Below the pieces are notes generated by a model, which was not told where the DNA came from, made no database searches, and saw nothing but the letters and a program-made list of their open reading frames with translations. Of a stretch of DNA of 7,900 nt, positions 1 through 4,580 are shown piece by piece. Position numbers and translations under genes: made by a program. Source of the DNA: DASXMX01 sp036794395 (GTDB lineage Bacteria > Planctomycetota > Phycisphaerae > Tepidisphaerales > Tepidisphaeraceae); contig DAIRGS010000328.1 of the NCBI GenBank assembly GCA_036794395.1, forward strand, positions 1 through 7,900, given 5' to 3'. Every line of letters starts with the position of its first letter. Positions within the stretch are counted from its first letter, which is position 1.

Positions 1-120
1 GGTATGCGATTTTTCGTGCGGCTTCCATCCCAGCTTGTCCTGTGGAATGCGCTCTAGAAATTTGCGCGTGATCTTGGACTCATGTTCGAATTCAGCAAGC
101 ATGGCGTGTGCAATTGAAAT
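1..120 (-). CDS. DinB-like family protein, 5' part (runs off left edge)
   Basis: Only the first 40 or so codons are present. From the internal ATG at 102-100 the product reads MLAEFEHESKITRKFLERIP followed by QDKLGWKPHEKSHT. The run of EFEHE, TRKFLERIP and KLGWKPHEKS matches the first helix and loop of DinB/YfiT-like four-helix proteins, which are often metal-binding thiol-dependent enzymes. Family members usually begin MSIA..., and the codons upstream of the ATG read SIAHA in frame, so translation probably begins upstream at a non-ATG codon: ATT at 120-118 or CTG at 123-121. An AGGAG at 126-130 supports that. The gene lies 66 bases after the SRPBCC gene on the same strand and may be the third gene of that operon. 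The family call rests on a short fragment remembered from known members; the function of this copy is unknown. Confidence 0.7.
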   Translation of the reverse strand, partial: MSIAHAMLAEFEHESKITRKFLERIPQDKLGWKPHEKSHT

Positions 121-125
121 CAGTG

Positions 126-130
126 CTCCT
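126..130 (-). promoter_or_regulatory. Shine-Dalgarno AGGAG deciding an unusual start
   Basis: On the minus strand AGGAG is followed by CACTG and then ATT TCA ATT. The spacing is 5 bases to ATT, 2 to CTG and 23 to the first ATG. Only ATT has a normal spacing, although it is a rare start codon (known for infC). Degraded initiation or a sequence error are the alternatives. Confidence 0.45.
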
Positions 131-186
131 GTAAAAAAAAATCGGATTGAATCAAATCGCGTGACGATGTAGTTCCGAGACCACCT

Positions 187-624
187 CTACGCGCGTTTTT
201 TCTCCGCGGCCGTGCGGATGTGTTCCAGCATCTCTCCCCAGCCTTTGCTAACATTCTGCTGGAGTTCGGGTTCGATCAAACCGAAGGCCTGGTGGGTGAA
301 TTTAAGCAGGGTGCCGCCGGGCTGTTCGGTGAGGCGGTACTGAATGTGCGAGGCCACCGGGTAGGACATCATCGTCGGGCCGATCAGTTCCAGCACTTTC
401 GGTGGTTTGATTACCTGGACATGACCCCACAGGTGCCCGGTGTTATTGCCCAGGTCGCGGAACCAGCGCCCGCCGGGCCACGGTTCCAGCTTCATGCTCA
501 TGTCCTTCATCGGGCCGTGTGGTTCAAGAATGGTTTCGAAGACCACATCGGCCGGGGCGGCAATCAGCACCTCTTTGACGACGTGCAGCGTTTTGATGGC
601 AGATTCGACTACTTCAGCGCCCAT
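187..624 (-). CDS. SRPBCC (AHSA1/START-like) domain protein
   Basis: 145 residues, the usual length for a single-domain SRPBCC protein. Seen in the sequence: the opening strand VVKEVLIAAPADVVFETI (about 15-32), the glycine-tryptophan turn EPWPGGRWFRD (47-57), a central GHLWGHVQVIKPPKVLEL (63-80), TLLKFTHQAFG (105-115) and the long C-terminal helix SKGWGEMLEHIRTAAEKK (126-143). The fold makes a hydrophobic ligand pocket; the ligand cannot be read from the sequence. AAGGAG lies 7 bases before the ATG, so the start is well supported. It follows an ArsR repressor on the same strand, the well-known ArsR-SRPBCC pairing, so it is probably controlled by that repressor. A 185-base inverted-repeat element separates the two genes. 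Family call is firm; the biochemical role is unknown. Confidence 0.88.
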   Translation of the reverse strand: MGAEVVESAIKTLHVVKEVLIAAPADVVFETILEPHGPMKDMSMKLEPWPGGRWFRDLGNNTGHLWGHVQVIKPPKVLELIGPTMMSYPVASHIQYRLTEQPGGTLLKFTHQAFGLIEPELQQNVSKGWGEMLEHIRTAAEKKRA

Positions 625-665
625 GACTTTGCTCCTTTTGAGAGGGGTTGGTGTTTAGATGCAGA

Positions 666-850
666 TTATTCACCGCGGAGACGCGGAGGACGCAGACAAT
701 CCAGAAGCAGCAAGAGCTCACATGTAAAACTGCGGAGCAGTTTGTCGCGCACGCTGCGCTGTTCACTCATTGCATTTCTCTTTGATTTCTCTGCGCTCTC
801 TCTTCGAGCCTGAGCCTCAGAGCCGAAGGCCGCGGCTCCGCGGTGAATCA
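666..850. repeat. 185-bp intercistronic element with 21-bp terminal inverted repeats
   Basis: The left end (666-686) and the reverse complement of the right end (830-850) agree at 19 of 21 positions, sharing ATTCACCGCGGAG and CGCGG. Inside is a smaller hairpin, AAACTGC-GGA-GCAGTTT at 727-743, and a pyrimidine-rich stretch (about 771-812, with TTTCTCTTTGATTTCTCTGC). It lies between arsR and the SRPBCC gene and its right end provides the arsR TGA stop (848-850). A 61-residue minus-strand open frame spans it, but its product is low-complexity and reads as translated repeat. The wording (CACCGCGGAGACGCGGAGG) resembles dispersed intergenic repeats I associate with planctomycete and verrucomicrobial genomes. 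No transposase or target duplication is seen. Confidence 0.7.
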
Positions 851-1222
851 TGACTTTTCCTGTTTCGATGCAGCGCGATCGCGCGCGGCAAGCTGTTTGG
901 CTTTTCGTTCGGCGGCTTCCTTGATGCTGGCCAGTTGGTCGGTCCAGAAACGTTCGAAATTTTGAATCCAGTCGTGCACGGGTTTAAGCTCCTGCGGGTT
1001 GAGCCGGTACAGCCGGCGTTGCCCGGCCTTGTGAACGGCTACCAAACCCACTTTCCGAAGCACCCCCAAATGTTTCGATACAGCCGGCTGTGGAAGACCG
1101 AGCTTGAGCACCATTTCAGTGACATCTCGCTCGGGACCCAGGGCGAGCAGATCCACAATCTCCCGACGCCGGGGTTCGGCGATGGCGTTGAAAACGTCGG
1201 AGGTTGTTGCTGCCCGAGCCAC
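848..1222 (-). CDS. ArsR/SmtB-family winged-helix transcriptional repressor
   Basis: 124 residues. The N-terminal helices carry DVFNAIAEPRRREIVDLLA (9-27), the hallmark 'recent relatives' opening of ArsR proteins. The helix-turn-helix is at about 33-60 with QPAVSKHLGVLRKVGLV as the recognition part, and the wing is AVHKAGQRRLYRLNP (62-76). The C-terminal helix DWIQNFERFWTDQLASI (84-100) would form the dimer face. There are no cysteines at all, so the metal-binding CxC of true ArsR/SmtB sensors is missing; this is the type paired with SRPBCC genes rather than a metal sensor. The start is GTG at 1222-1220, without a Shine-Dalgarno; a promoter and palindromes lie directly upstream, which implies autorepression and possibly a leaderless mRNA. 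The stop codon falls inside the end of the downstream repeat, so the last residues may not be the ancestral ones. Confidence 0.92.
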   Translation of the reverse strand: MARAATTSDVFNAIAEPRRREIVDLLALGPERDVTEMVLKLGLPQPAVSKHLGVLRKVGLVAVHKAGQRRLYRLNPQELKPVHDWIQNFERFWTDQLASIKEAAERKAKQLAARDRAASKQEKS

Positions 1223-1256
1223 GGAATAATAATATTCCGATATGGGAATATGTCAA
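1223..1256 (-). promoter_or_regulatory. arsR promoter with overlapping palindromic operator
   Basis: Read on the minus strand: TTGACA (1256-1251), 16 bases, TATTAT (1234-1229), then 6 bases to the GTG start. The whole promoter is filled by alternating half-sites, seen on the plus strand as GGAAT (1223-1227), ATTCC (1234-1238) and GGAAT (1245-1249), exactly 11 bases apart. The outer pair makes ATATTCC-N6-GGAATAT (1232-1251) within the promoter spacer. This is the expected place for an ArsR dimer to block RNA polymerase. With the -10 this close, transcription should start at or next to the GTG. Confidence 0.72.
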
Positions 1257-1613
1257 GTTAAAAAATAGATTGCTTTGAAACTTGAGCGAAACGGGTCGAG
1301 CCTTCATGGTCTTTTATTTAGCCTTGAGAAGGCTTTCATTCCAGAATCGTCGCGATAAGAAAGCAATTAAACTTTTCTGCATTTTCTGTTTCGAAACACA
1401 ATACTAAGGATGCTACGATCCCGTCGGCAGCGCGTAATAGCGGCTGCTTTTTTGACAGGTGCCGCGTATGACCGACGGTATGGAAATTACCCAGCCGCGC
1501 CGCGAGCATCTGCACACGCCATTATGACTGAAGCCCAACATGGGGCAGGTCCAGAGCGATGACCTCGTTGTGCTCGTCATGGGCAGCGAATAGTTTTCAG
1601 AAAGGAACTCACC
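1257..1613. other. Intergenic region without a convincing gene
   Basis: No frame here has the look of a gene. Seen: a small hairpin AGCCTT-GAG-AAGGCT at 1320-1334, an AT-rich stretch at about 1360-1410, and short open fragments at 1469-1606 (for example MTDGMEITQPRREH... ending at a TGA near 1527) that may be remnants but are too short to name. The long minus-strand frame crossing 1413-2066 is a shadow of the SnoaL-like gene. Confidence 0.5.
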
Positions 1614-2204
1614 ATGAGCCTTCAAGACGTCGCCAGGAAGTTTGTGGAGTTGTGCAGGCAGGGGAAGAACTTCGATGTGATGCGTACGATGTACTCGCCG
1701 ACCATCGTCTCCGTCGAAGGCGACGGCAAGGAGACCGCCGGCCAGGGTCCGGTGATCAAGAAATCCGAGGGTTGGGTCAGCGACAAAACTTTCAACGGCG
1801 AGACCGTGGCCGGCCCGTTCTACAACGGCGCGAACCCCGATCAGTTCGTCGTCTACTTCACCCTCGACATCACACCTAAAGCCACCGGCAAGCGCATCAC
1901 CCTCGAAGAGGTCGGCGTCTACACGGTCAAGGACGACAAGATCACGCGCGAGCAATTCTTCTACGACGGCGAGCACTGCGCCACCGCCCCCATCAATACC
2001 CTTGGCCGGCGACATCCTCGCCGCAATCGCCGCGAAGTTCGGCGCGGACAAGGCGGCCAAGTTCACGGCCCGGCTGCTGGGGAAAAAAGACTGTGGATGC
2101 GCGGCGCGGCGGGAGTGGTTGAATCGGCTGGAGAGGAGAATACGAAGGGCGCTGGCGGGGAAGGGGTGTTGCGGCTAATCAGCGGCGATGCCAAAGGAGC
2201 GTAA
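1614..2204 (+). CDS. SnoaL-like (NTF2-fold) protein with an abnormal, out-of-frame C-terminal tail
   Basis: Residues 1-121 form a complete small SnoaL-like/NTF2-fold domain: MSLQDVARKFVELCRQGKNF at the start, then YSPTIVSVEGDG (27-38), the GPFYNGANPDQFVVYFTLDI strands (67-86), ATGKRITLEEVGVYTVKDDK (90-109) and ITREQFFYDGEH (110-121). Such proteins are stand-alone cone-shaped folds of about 115-130 residues, with varied or unknown substrates. AAGGAA lies about 7 bases before the ATG. From residue 122 the product becomes Arg/Gly-rich and unlike the family, because the reading frame has crossed into DNA that codes sensibly in another frame (2002-2178). The natural stop was probably lost and the frame now runs on to 2204, overlapping the end of the convergent PDZ-like gene by 26 bases. 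The domain may still fold. Confidence 0.8.
   Translation: MSLQDVARKFVELCRQGKNFDVMRTMYSPTIVSVEGDGKETAGQGPVIKKSEGWVSDKTFNGETVAGPFYNGANPDQFVVYFTLDITPKATGKRITLEEVGVYTVKDDKITREQFFYDGEHCATAPINTLGRRHPRRNRREVRRGQGGQVHGPAAGEKRLWMRGAAGVVESAGEENTKGAGGEGVLRLISGDAKGA
2002..2178 (+). pseudogene. 3' part of a small Cys-containing protein, start probably lost
   Basis: This frame, shifted by one base from the SnoaL-like frame, reads AGDILAAIAAKFGADKAAKF, then ARLLGKKDCGCAARREWLNR and a basic tail ending AGKGCCG. Of 58 codons 48 end in G or C, as expected for coding DNA here. The central CGC followed by AxRREWLNRL resembles short Cys-containing planctomycete hypothetical proteins I have seen; the function is unknown. 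TTG at 2002 could serve as a start but has no Shine-Dalgarno, and the frame stays open upstream, so the original N-terminus is probably missing. Its TAA (2176-2178) abuts exactly the stop of the convergent PDZ-like gene (2179-2181). Either a truncated gene fused behind the SnoaL domain or, less likely, an intact small gene. Confidence 0.5.
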
Positions 2205-2715
2205 TTTGCTTCCCTTCCCTAATCACCACAATCGGCACTCGCGCCTCATAGCCGTTCTGAACCACCATCGTCTTGGCGATATCGGGGTTGTTCATTGAGA
2301 CCTCCCCAATCAAGCGACCATTTACCGAGATGATTTGATCGCCACGACGAAGTCCATAGTCCGTTGCAAGCTTCCCGTTTTCTTCAATGTTATTCACCAG
2401 AAGATAGTCGAGCGATTTCCCGTTAAAATAACCCTCGGCATGGAATGAATCGATTGCCGCATGTTTTGCCTCTGCTGCTGCGATCTCCGCAATAGCCGAT
2501 CGTTTCGACTCTTCGTAATCAAACGATGCAAATGCCTCCATGGACTTTTTCTTGGATTCCCTATCGTCTGCCGCTCTTTGGGCTTCCGCAGATTCTGCGC
2601 GGGCGTGAATGATTCCCGAAACCGCCAATGAGATACACAGCAACGCTACCGACAAAACCAGAATACCGCCTCCGACAATGACAAGCTTACGATCTTTCGT
2701 CACGGGCCACTTCAT
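2179..2715 (-). CDS. Single-pass membrane protein with PDZ-like domain
   Basis: 178 residues from the chosen ATG. Seen in order: a short basic cytoplasmic end MKWPVTKDRK, one hydrophobic span LVIVGGGILVLSVALLCISL extending to about 36, an Ala/Glu/Lys-rich helix likely to be a coiled coil (40-90), and a PDZ-like domain at about 96-176 with GLRRGDQIISVNGRLIGEV (121-139) in place of the usual 'GL..GD.I..VNG' signature. There is no protease domain, so it is a PDZ scaffold or adaptor facing outward from the membrane, not an HtrA-type protease. The ATG at 2715 is preferred over the GTG at 2733 because AGGAGG ends 4 bases before it. It follows the zinc-ribbon gene by 14 bases. Codons are less GC-rich than in the neighbours. 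The partner or peptide bound is unknown. Confidence 0.75.
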   Translation of the reverse strand: MKWPVTKDRKLVIVGGGILVLSVALLCISLAVSGIIHARAESAEAQRAADDRESKKKSMEAFASFDYEESKRSAIAEIAAAEAKHAAIDSFHAEGYFNGKSLDYLLVNNIEENGKLATDYGLRRGDQIISVNGRLIGEVSMNNPDIAKTMVVQNGYEARVPIVVIREGKQITLLWHRR

Positions 2716-2719
2716 AAAA

Positions 2720-2725
2720 CCTCCT
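2720..2725 (-). promoter_or_regulatory. Shine-Dalgarno AGGAGG of the PDZ-like gene
   Basis: A perfect AGGAGG lies 4 bases (TTTT) before ATG 2715-2713 and just after the stop of the upstream gene (2732-2730). It selects the inner ATG over the upstream GTG at 2733, which overlaps that stop, and suggests coupled translation. Confidence 0.75.
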
Positions 2726-2729
2726 GTTT

Positions 2730-3158
2730 TCACAACCTAATCACCGCACTGATTAAAGCCACCACCACAAGGAACGCCAGAACCATCACCAGACACCCTG
2801 AGCTACTTTTCTTCGCGTGATGCCGCATGGGTGGCTGATACACCACGTTGACGATCCGCTCATCCTTCTCCGCGATCGCCTCGTCAATCTTCTCTGACAG
2901 TTCCCATTTACTGTACGTCCGTGGCGAGATGATGCCCAAGTGTTCGGCAAATCGAATCTGTTTGACGGTGGGTTCATCATCGTCCTCATTGACCATCATG
3001 TCGGCGGTGACGTGCGCCGCCGATGCCGTTTCAGTCTCACGAAGATCCTTCTTTTCCAACTTCTTCAAGCACGCGGAGCAGACGACTCGCAGATTGTGAT
3101 AGACGTGCGCGACGGCCCGCTTTGTGATCGTCTTGCCGCATTCGGTGCATGTCTCCAT
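2730..3158 (-). CDS. Zinc-ribbon, tail-anchored membrane protein of unknown function
   Basis: 142 residues from ATG 3158. A treble-clef or ribbon-like zinc site is made by C4-x2-C7 and C27-x2-C30 (METCTECGKT and VVCSACLKKL). A charged linker follows (35-62), then a conserved-looking helical segment TVKQIRFAEHLGIISPRTYS with KWELSEKIDEAI (64-95), of the kind found in several bacterial zinc-ribbon proteins as 'PT..Q...A..LGI'. A Lys/Ser patch and a C-terminal hydrophobic span (121-140, GCLVMVLAFLVVVALISAVI) suggest a tail-anchored membrane protein with the ribbon in the cytoplasm. TTG 3188 and ATG 3167 are alternative starts; I chose 3158 because it begins just before the first CxxC and lies 7 bases after a TATAAT. 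It forms a two-gene unit with the PDZ-like membrane gene. Confidence 0.7.
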   Translation of the reverse strand: METCTECGKTITKRAVAHVYHNLRVVCSACLKKLEKKDLRETETASAAHVTADMMVNEDDDEPTVKQIRFAEHLGIISPRTYSKWELSEKIDEAIAEKDERIVNVVYQPPMRHHAKKSSSGCLVMVLAFLVVVALISAVIRL

Positions 3159-3165
3159 GCGAAAC

Positions 3166-3171
3166 ATTATA
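3166..3171 (-). promoter_or_regulatory. TATAAT -10 element, possible leaderless start
   Basis: A perfect TATAAT on the minus strand is followed by 7 bases (GTTTCGC) and ATG 3158. A TTGACT lies upstream but only 11 bases away, too close for a normal -35; the hexamer at proper spacing is poor. If used, transcription would begin at or near the ATG, which fits the lack of a Shine-Dalgarno. Confidence 0.4.
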
Positions 3172-3188
3172 CCACTGAGTGAAGTCAA

Positions 3189-3327
3189 ATGGAGCCGAAG
3201 CCGAAGGTAAAGACCGACCCCAAGCTCGTCGCGCGAGTCGCGAGAACGTTGGCTGCAGCAGGTGAACGCCGATCCTTCCTCACTTCTCTCGCACGGCGAT
3301 TACGACGTGAGCAAAGACCAGGCGTAG
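3189..3327 (+). pseudogene. Small conserved planctomycete-type protein, frameshifted and 3'-truncated
   Basis: The first frame reads MEPKPKVKTDPKLVA. After about base 3231 the sense continues one base over: RESRERWLQQVNADP, then LLSHGDYDVSKDQA and a TAG at 3325-3327. Joined, these resemble a recurrent planctomycete protein type with 'DPKLV..ARELRDRWLEQVN...GKYDVSR', recalled from family knowledge. One missing base at about 3231-3236 explains the shift. The last residues (about DQA) and the stop come from the adjoining antisense ASCH fragment, so the 3' end is also lost. The 108-residue frame read without the shift (to 3515) is an artefact of this. The function of the family is unknown to me; the protein may be associated with DNA or replication but nothing here shows that. 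Confidence 0.55.
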
Positions 3328-3353
3328 GGTTGGTGGATGCTAAGGGCACGCAT
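3300..3353 (-). pseudogene. ASCH-domain protein, N-terminal fragment only
   Basis: The minus-strand frame starting at ATG 3353 reads MRALSIHQPYAWSLLTS and stops at TAA 3302-3300. The first 12 residues are the very typical opening of ASCH-domain proteins ('MRALSI.QP.AW'), an RNA- or nucleotide-binding fold of normally over 100 residues. Identity ends at about base 3318, where the sequence becomes the antisense of the neighbouring small gene. The remaining ASCH body is gone. The fragment cannot be functional. Confidence 0.65.
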
Positions 3354-3386
3354 GATGTAGGCCTGTTGGCAAGATACTCCGAGCGA

Positions 3387-3415
3387 TTGATTCGCGGTCC
3401 GGCCCGGGGTATAGA
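3387..3415 (+). promoter_or_regulatory. Sigma70-like promoter for the Tat-peptide/hydrolase unit
   Basis: TTGATT (3387-3392), 17 bases, TATAGA (3410-3415): four of six matches at each box with ideal spacing. The start would fall near 3422, giving a leader of about 40 bases before the ATG at 3463. Confidence 0.5.
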
Positions 3416-3462
3416 GCGCTTTGCCGCGCGCACGCTTATTTTGGTACGAAAGAGGTATCCGA

Positions 3463-3636
3463 ATGAGACCCTGCAAGACTCCAAGCCCATCGGCGACACG
3501 TCGCGACATTCTTAAGGGAGTCGCTGGAATTGTGGCCGGCGCAGTTGTCGCATCCATTGGCGGATGCGCCGCGCGGCTGACAATTCAACTGCAAGTTCGA
3601 GATCGTTCGAACTCAAACCCGGAGGTCTTCACATGA
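3463..3636 (+). CDS. 57-residue ORF: Tat-type lipoprotein signal peptide without a mature protein
   Basis: Seen: MRPCKTPSPSATRRDILKGV, a hydrophobic core AGIVAGAVVASIG and GCAA, that is a twin-arginine motif (TRRDILK at 12-18), an h-region and a lipobox-like SIGGC at the end. Only about 20 ordinary residues follow (RLTIQLQVRDRSNSNPEVFT). AAGAGG is correctly placed before the ATG. Its TGA overlaps the ATG of the hydrolase (ATGA, 3633-3636), so the two are translationally coupled. Known Tat-exported versions of this hydrolase carry such a signal on the same chain, and the hydrolase frame is open upstream to at least 3564, so this could be a signal peptide separated from its enzyme by a frameshift. 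The alternative is a truncated, unrelated lipoprotein. Confidence 0.55.
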   Translation: MRPCKTPSPSATRRDILKGVAGIVAGAVVASIGGCAARLTIQLQVRDRSNSNPEVFT

Positions 3637-4487
3637 GCACGATCACCACCAAAGACGGCGTAGAGATTTACTACAAGGATTGGGGCAGCGGCCAGCCGAT
3701 CGTTTTCTCGCACGGCTGGCCTCTTTCGGGCGACGACTGGGACGCGCAAATGATGTTCTTCCTAAATCACGGCTATCGCGTCATCGCACATGACCGGCGA
3801 GGTCACGGACGCTCCAGCCAACCCGGCGACGGACATGATATGGATCACTACGCCGACGACCTCGCAGCGCTCACTGCACATCTCAACTTAACGAAGGCCA
3901 TCCACGTTGGCCACTCGACCGGCGGCGGTGAGGTCACACGTTATATCGCGCGCCACGGCGAAAGCCGCGTCGCCAAGGCTGTCCTCATTAGCGCAGTGCC
4001 GCCACTGATGGTAAAAACTCCGGCGAATCCCGGCGGTCTGCCTAAAGCAGTATTCGATGACTTTCAAACGCAGGTGGCCGCCAACCGGGCACAATTCTAT
4101 CTGGATGTCCCGACCGGACCCTTTTACGGCTACAACCGGCCAGGCGCGAAAGCATCCCAGGGAGTGATTCGGAATTGGTGGCGCCAGGGCATGATGGGCG
4201 GCGCCAAGGCGCACTACGATGGCATCGTCGCCTTCTCACAAACCGACTTCACGGAAGACCTGAAGAAGTTCAAGGTGCCAACCCTGGTCATGCACGGCGA
4301 TGACGACCAGATTGTCCCGTATGCCGACTCTGGTCCGCTGAGCGCCAAGTTGGTAACGGGACCAAAAAACGGGACCAAAAAACGGGACAGCTCTGACTTT
4401 AACATGGAAATTCAGAGCCGTCCCGTTTTCGTCTGCGGTAAACCCTTCACGTTTACGAAGGAGAATATTGATCGATTTGATTTTTGA
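3633..4487 (+). CDS. Alpha/beta hydrolase (non-heme chloroperoxidase type), C-terminus replaced, catalytic His missing
   Basis: 284 residues. The first 241 are a near-canonical chloroperoxidase-like alpha/beta hydrolase: oxyanion loop SHGWPLSGDDWDAQM (26-40), AHDRRGHGRSS (52-62), nucleophile elbow GHSTGGG with Ser95, the cap region with FYLDVPTGPFYGYNRPGAK (155-173) and NWWRQGMMGGAKAHYDGI, and the acid HGDDDQIVP with Asp225. Family members then end with a 'GFPHGM' strand carrying the catalytic His and a last helix. Here, after Val241, the chain becomes TGPKNGTKKRDSSDF... and is encoded by tandem and palindromic repeat DNA (4357-4429), so the triad is incomplete. GGAGG lies 7 bases before the ATG. 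Such enzymes are esterases/perhydrolases. This copy is probably inactive. Confidence 0.85.
   Translation: MSTITTKDGVEIYYKDWGSGQPIVFSHGWPLSGDDWDAQMMFFLNHGYRVIAHDRRGHGRSSQPGDGHDMDHYADDLAALTAHLNLTKAIHVGHSTGGGEVTRYIARHGESRVAKAVLISAVPPLMVKTPANPGGLPKAVFDDFQTQVAANRAQFYLDVPTGPFYGYNRPGAKASQGVIRNWWRQGMMGGAKAHYDGIVAFSQTDFTEDLKKFKVPTLVMHGDDDQIVPYADSGPLSAKLVTGPKNGTKKRDSSDFNMEIQSRPVFVCGKPFTFTKENIDRFDF
4357..4388. repeat. Tandem 13-base repeat CGGGACCAAAAAA
   Basis: Two exact copies (4357-4369 and 4370-4382) and a six-base third (CGGGAC, 4383-4388), running directly into the palindrome. Located in the coding frame of the hydrolase at the point where homology ends. Could be a duplicated insertion site or a duplicated end of the palindromic element. 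Confidence 0.75.
4379..4429. repeat. REP-like palindromic element inside the hydrolase gene
   Basis: Arms of 18 bases (4379-4396 and 4412-4429) pair at 17 positions, with one A/C mismatch at 4389/4419, around a 15-base loop. The core words are CGGGACAGCTCTGA and TCAGAGCCGTCCCG. This shape and wording resemble dispersed palindromes linked to REP-associated (IS200-like) transposases; no such transposase is in the window. Confidence 0.7.
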
Positions 4488-4517
4488 GGGGGATGATTCA
4501 CCACGCGCTTGCCGGGC

Positions 4518-4551
4518 CTGGAGGTCGCTGATGCACGTCAGCGACCTCCGG
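4518..4551. terminator. Strong hairpin between convergent hydrolase and peptidase genes
   Basis: GGAGGTCGCTGA (4520-4531), 6-base loop, TCAGCGACCTCC (4538-4549): a perfect 12-bp stem, extendable by a G-T and a C-G pair. There is no T-run on either side, so it is not a classical intrinsic terminator, but its place between two converging stops (4487 and 4581) suggests a bidirectional terminator or mRNA 3' end stabiliser. Confidence 0.55.
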
Positions 4552-4580
4552 TTGTCGTTGGGGCGTGAGCGGACGGAGGC

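Noticed and set aside
220..813. Plus-strand 197-residue frame
   Set aside because: Shadow of the SRPBCC gene continuing into the repeat; no domain features and no ribosome binding site.
666..851. Minus-strand 61-residue frame as a gene
   Set aside because: It coincides with the inverted-repeat element and reads as translated repeat sequence.
1452..1484. TTGACA promoter for the SnoaL-like gene
   Set aside because: TTGACA at 1452-1457 has no acceptable -10 at 15-19 bases.
1413..2066. Minus-strand 217-residue open frame
   Set aside because: It is antisense to the well-recognised SnoaL-like gene; the product is Val/Leu/Asp-rich without family features.
4357..4429. CRISPR-like repeats
   Set aside because: The 13-base units are adjacent without spacers, and the palindrome is single.
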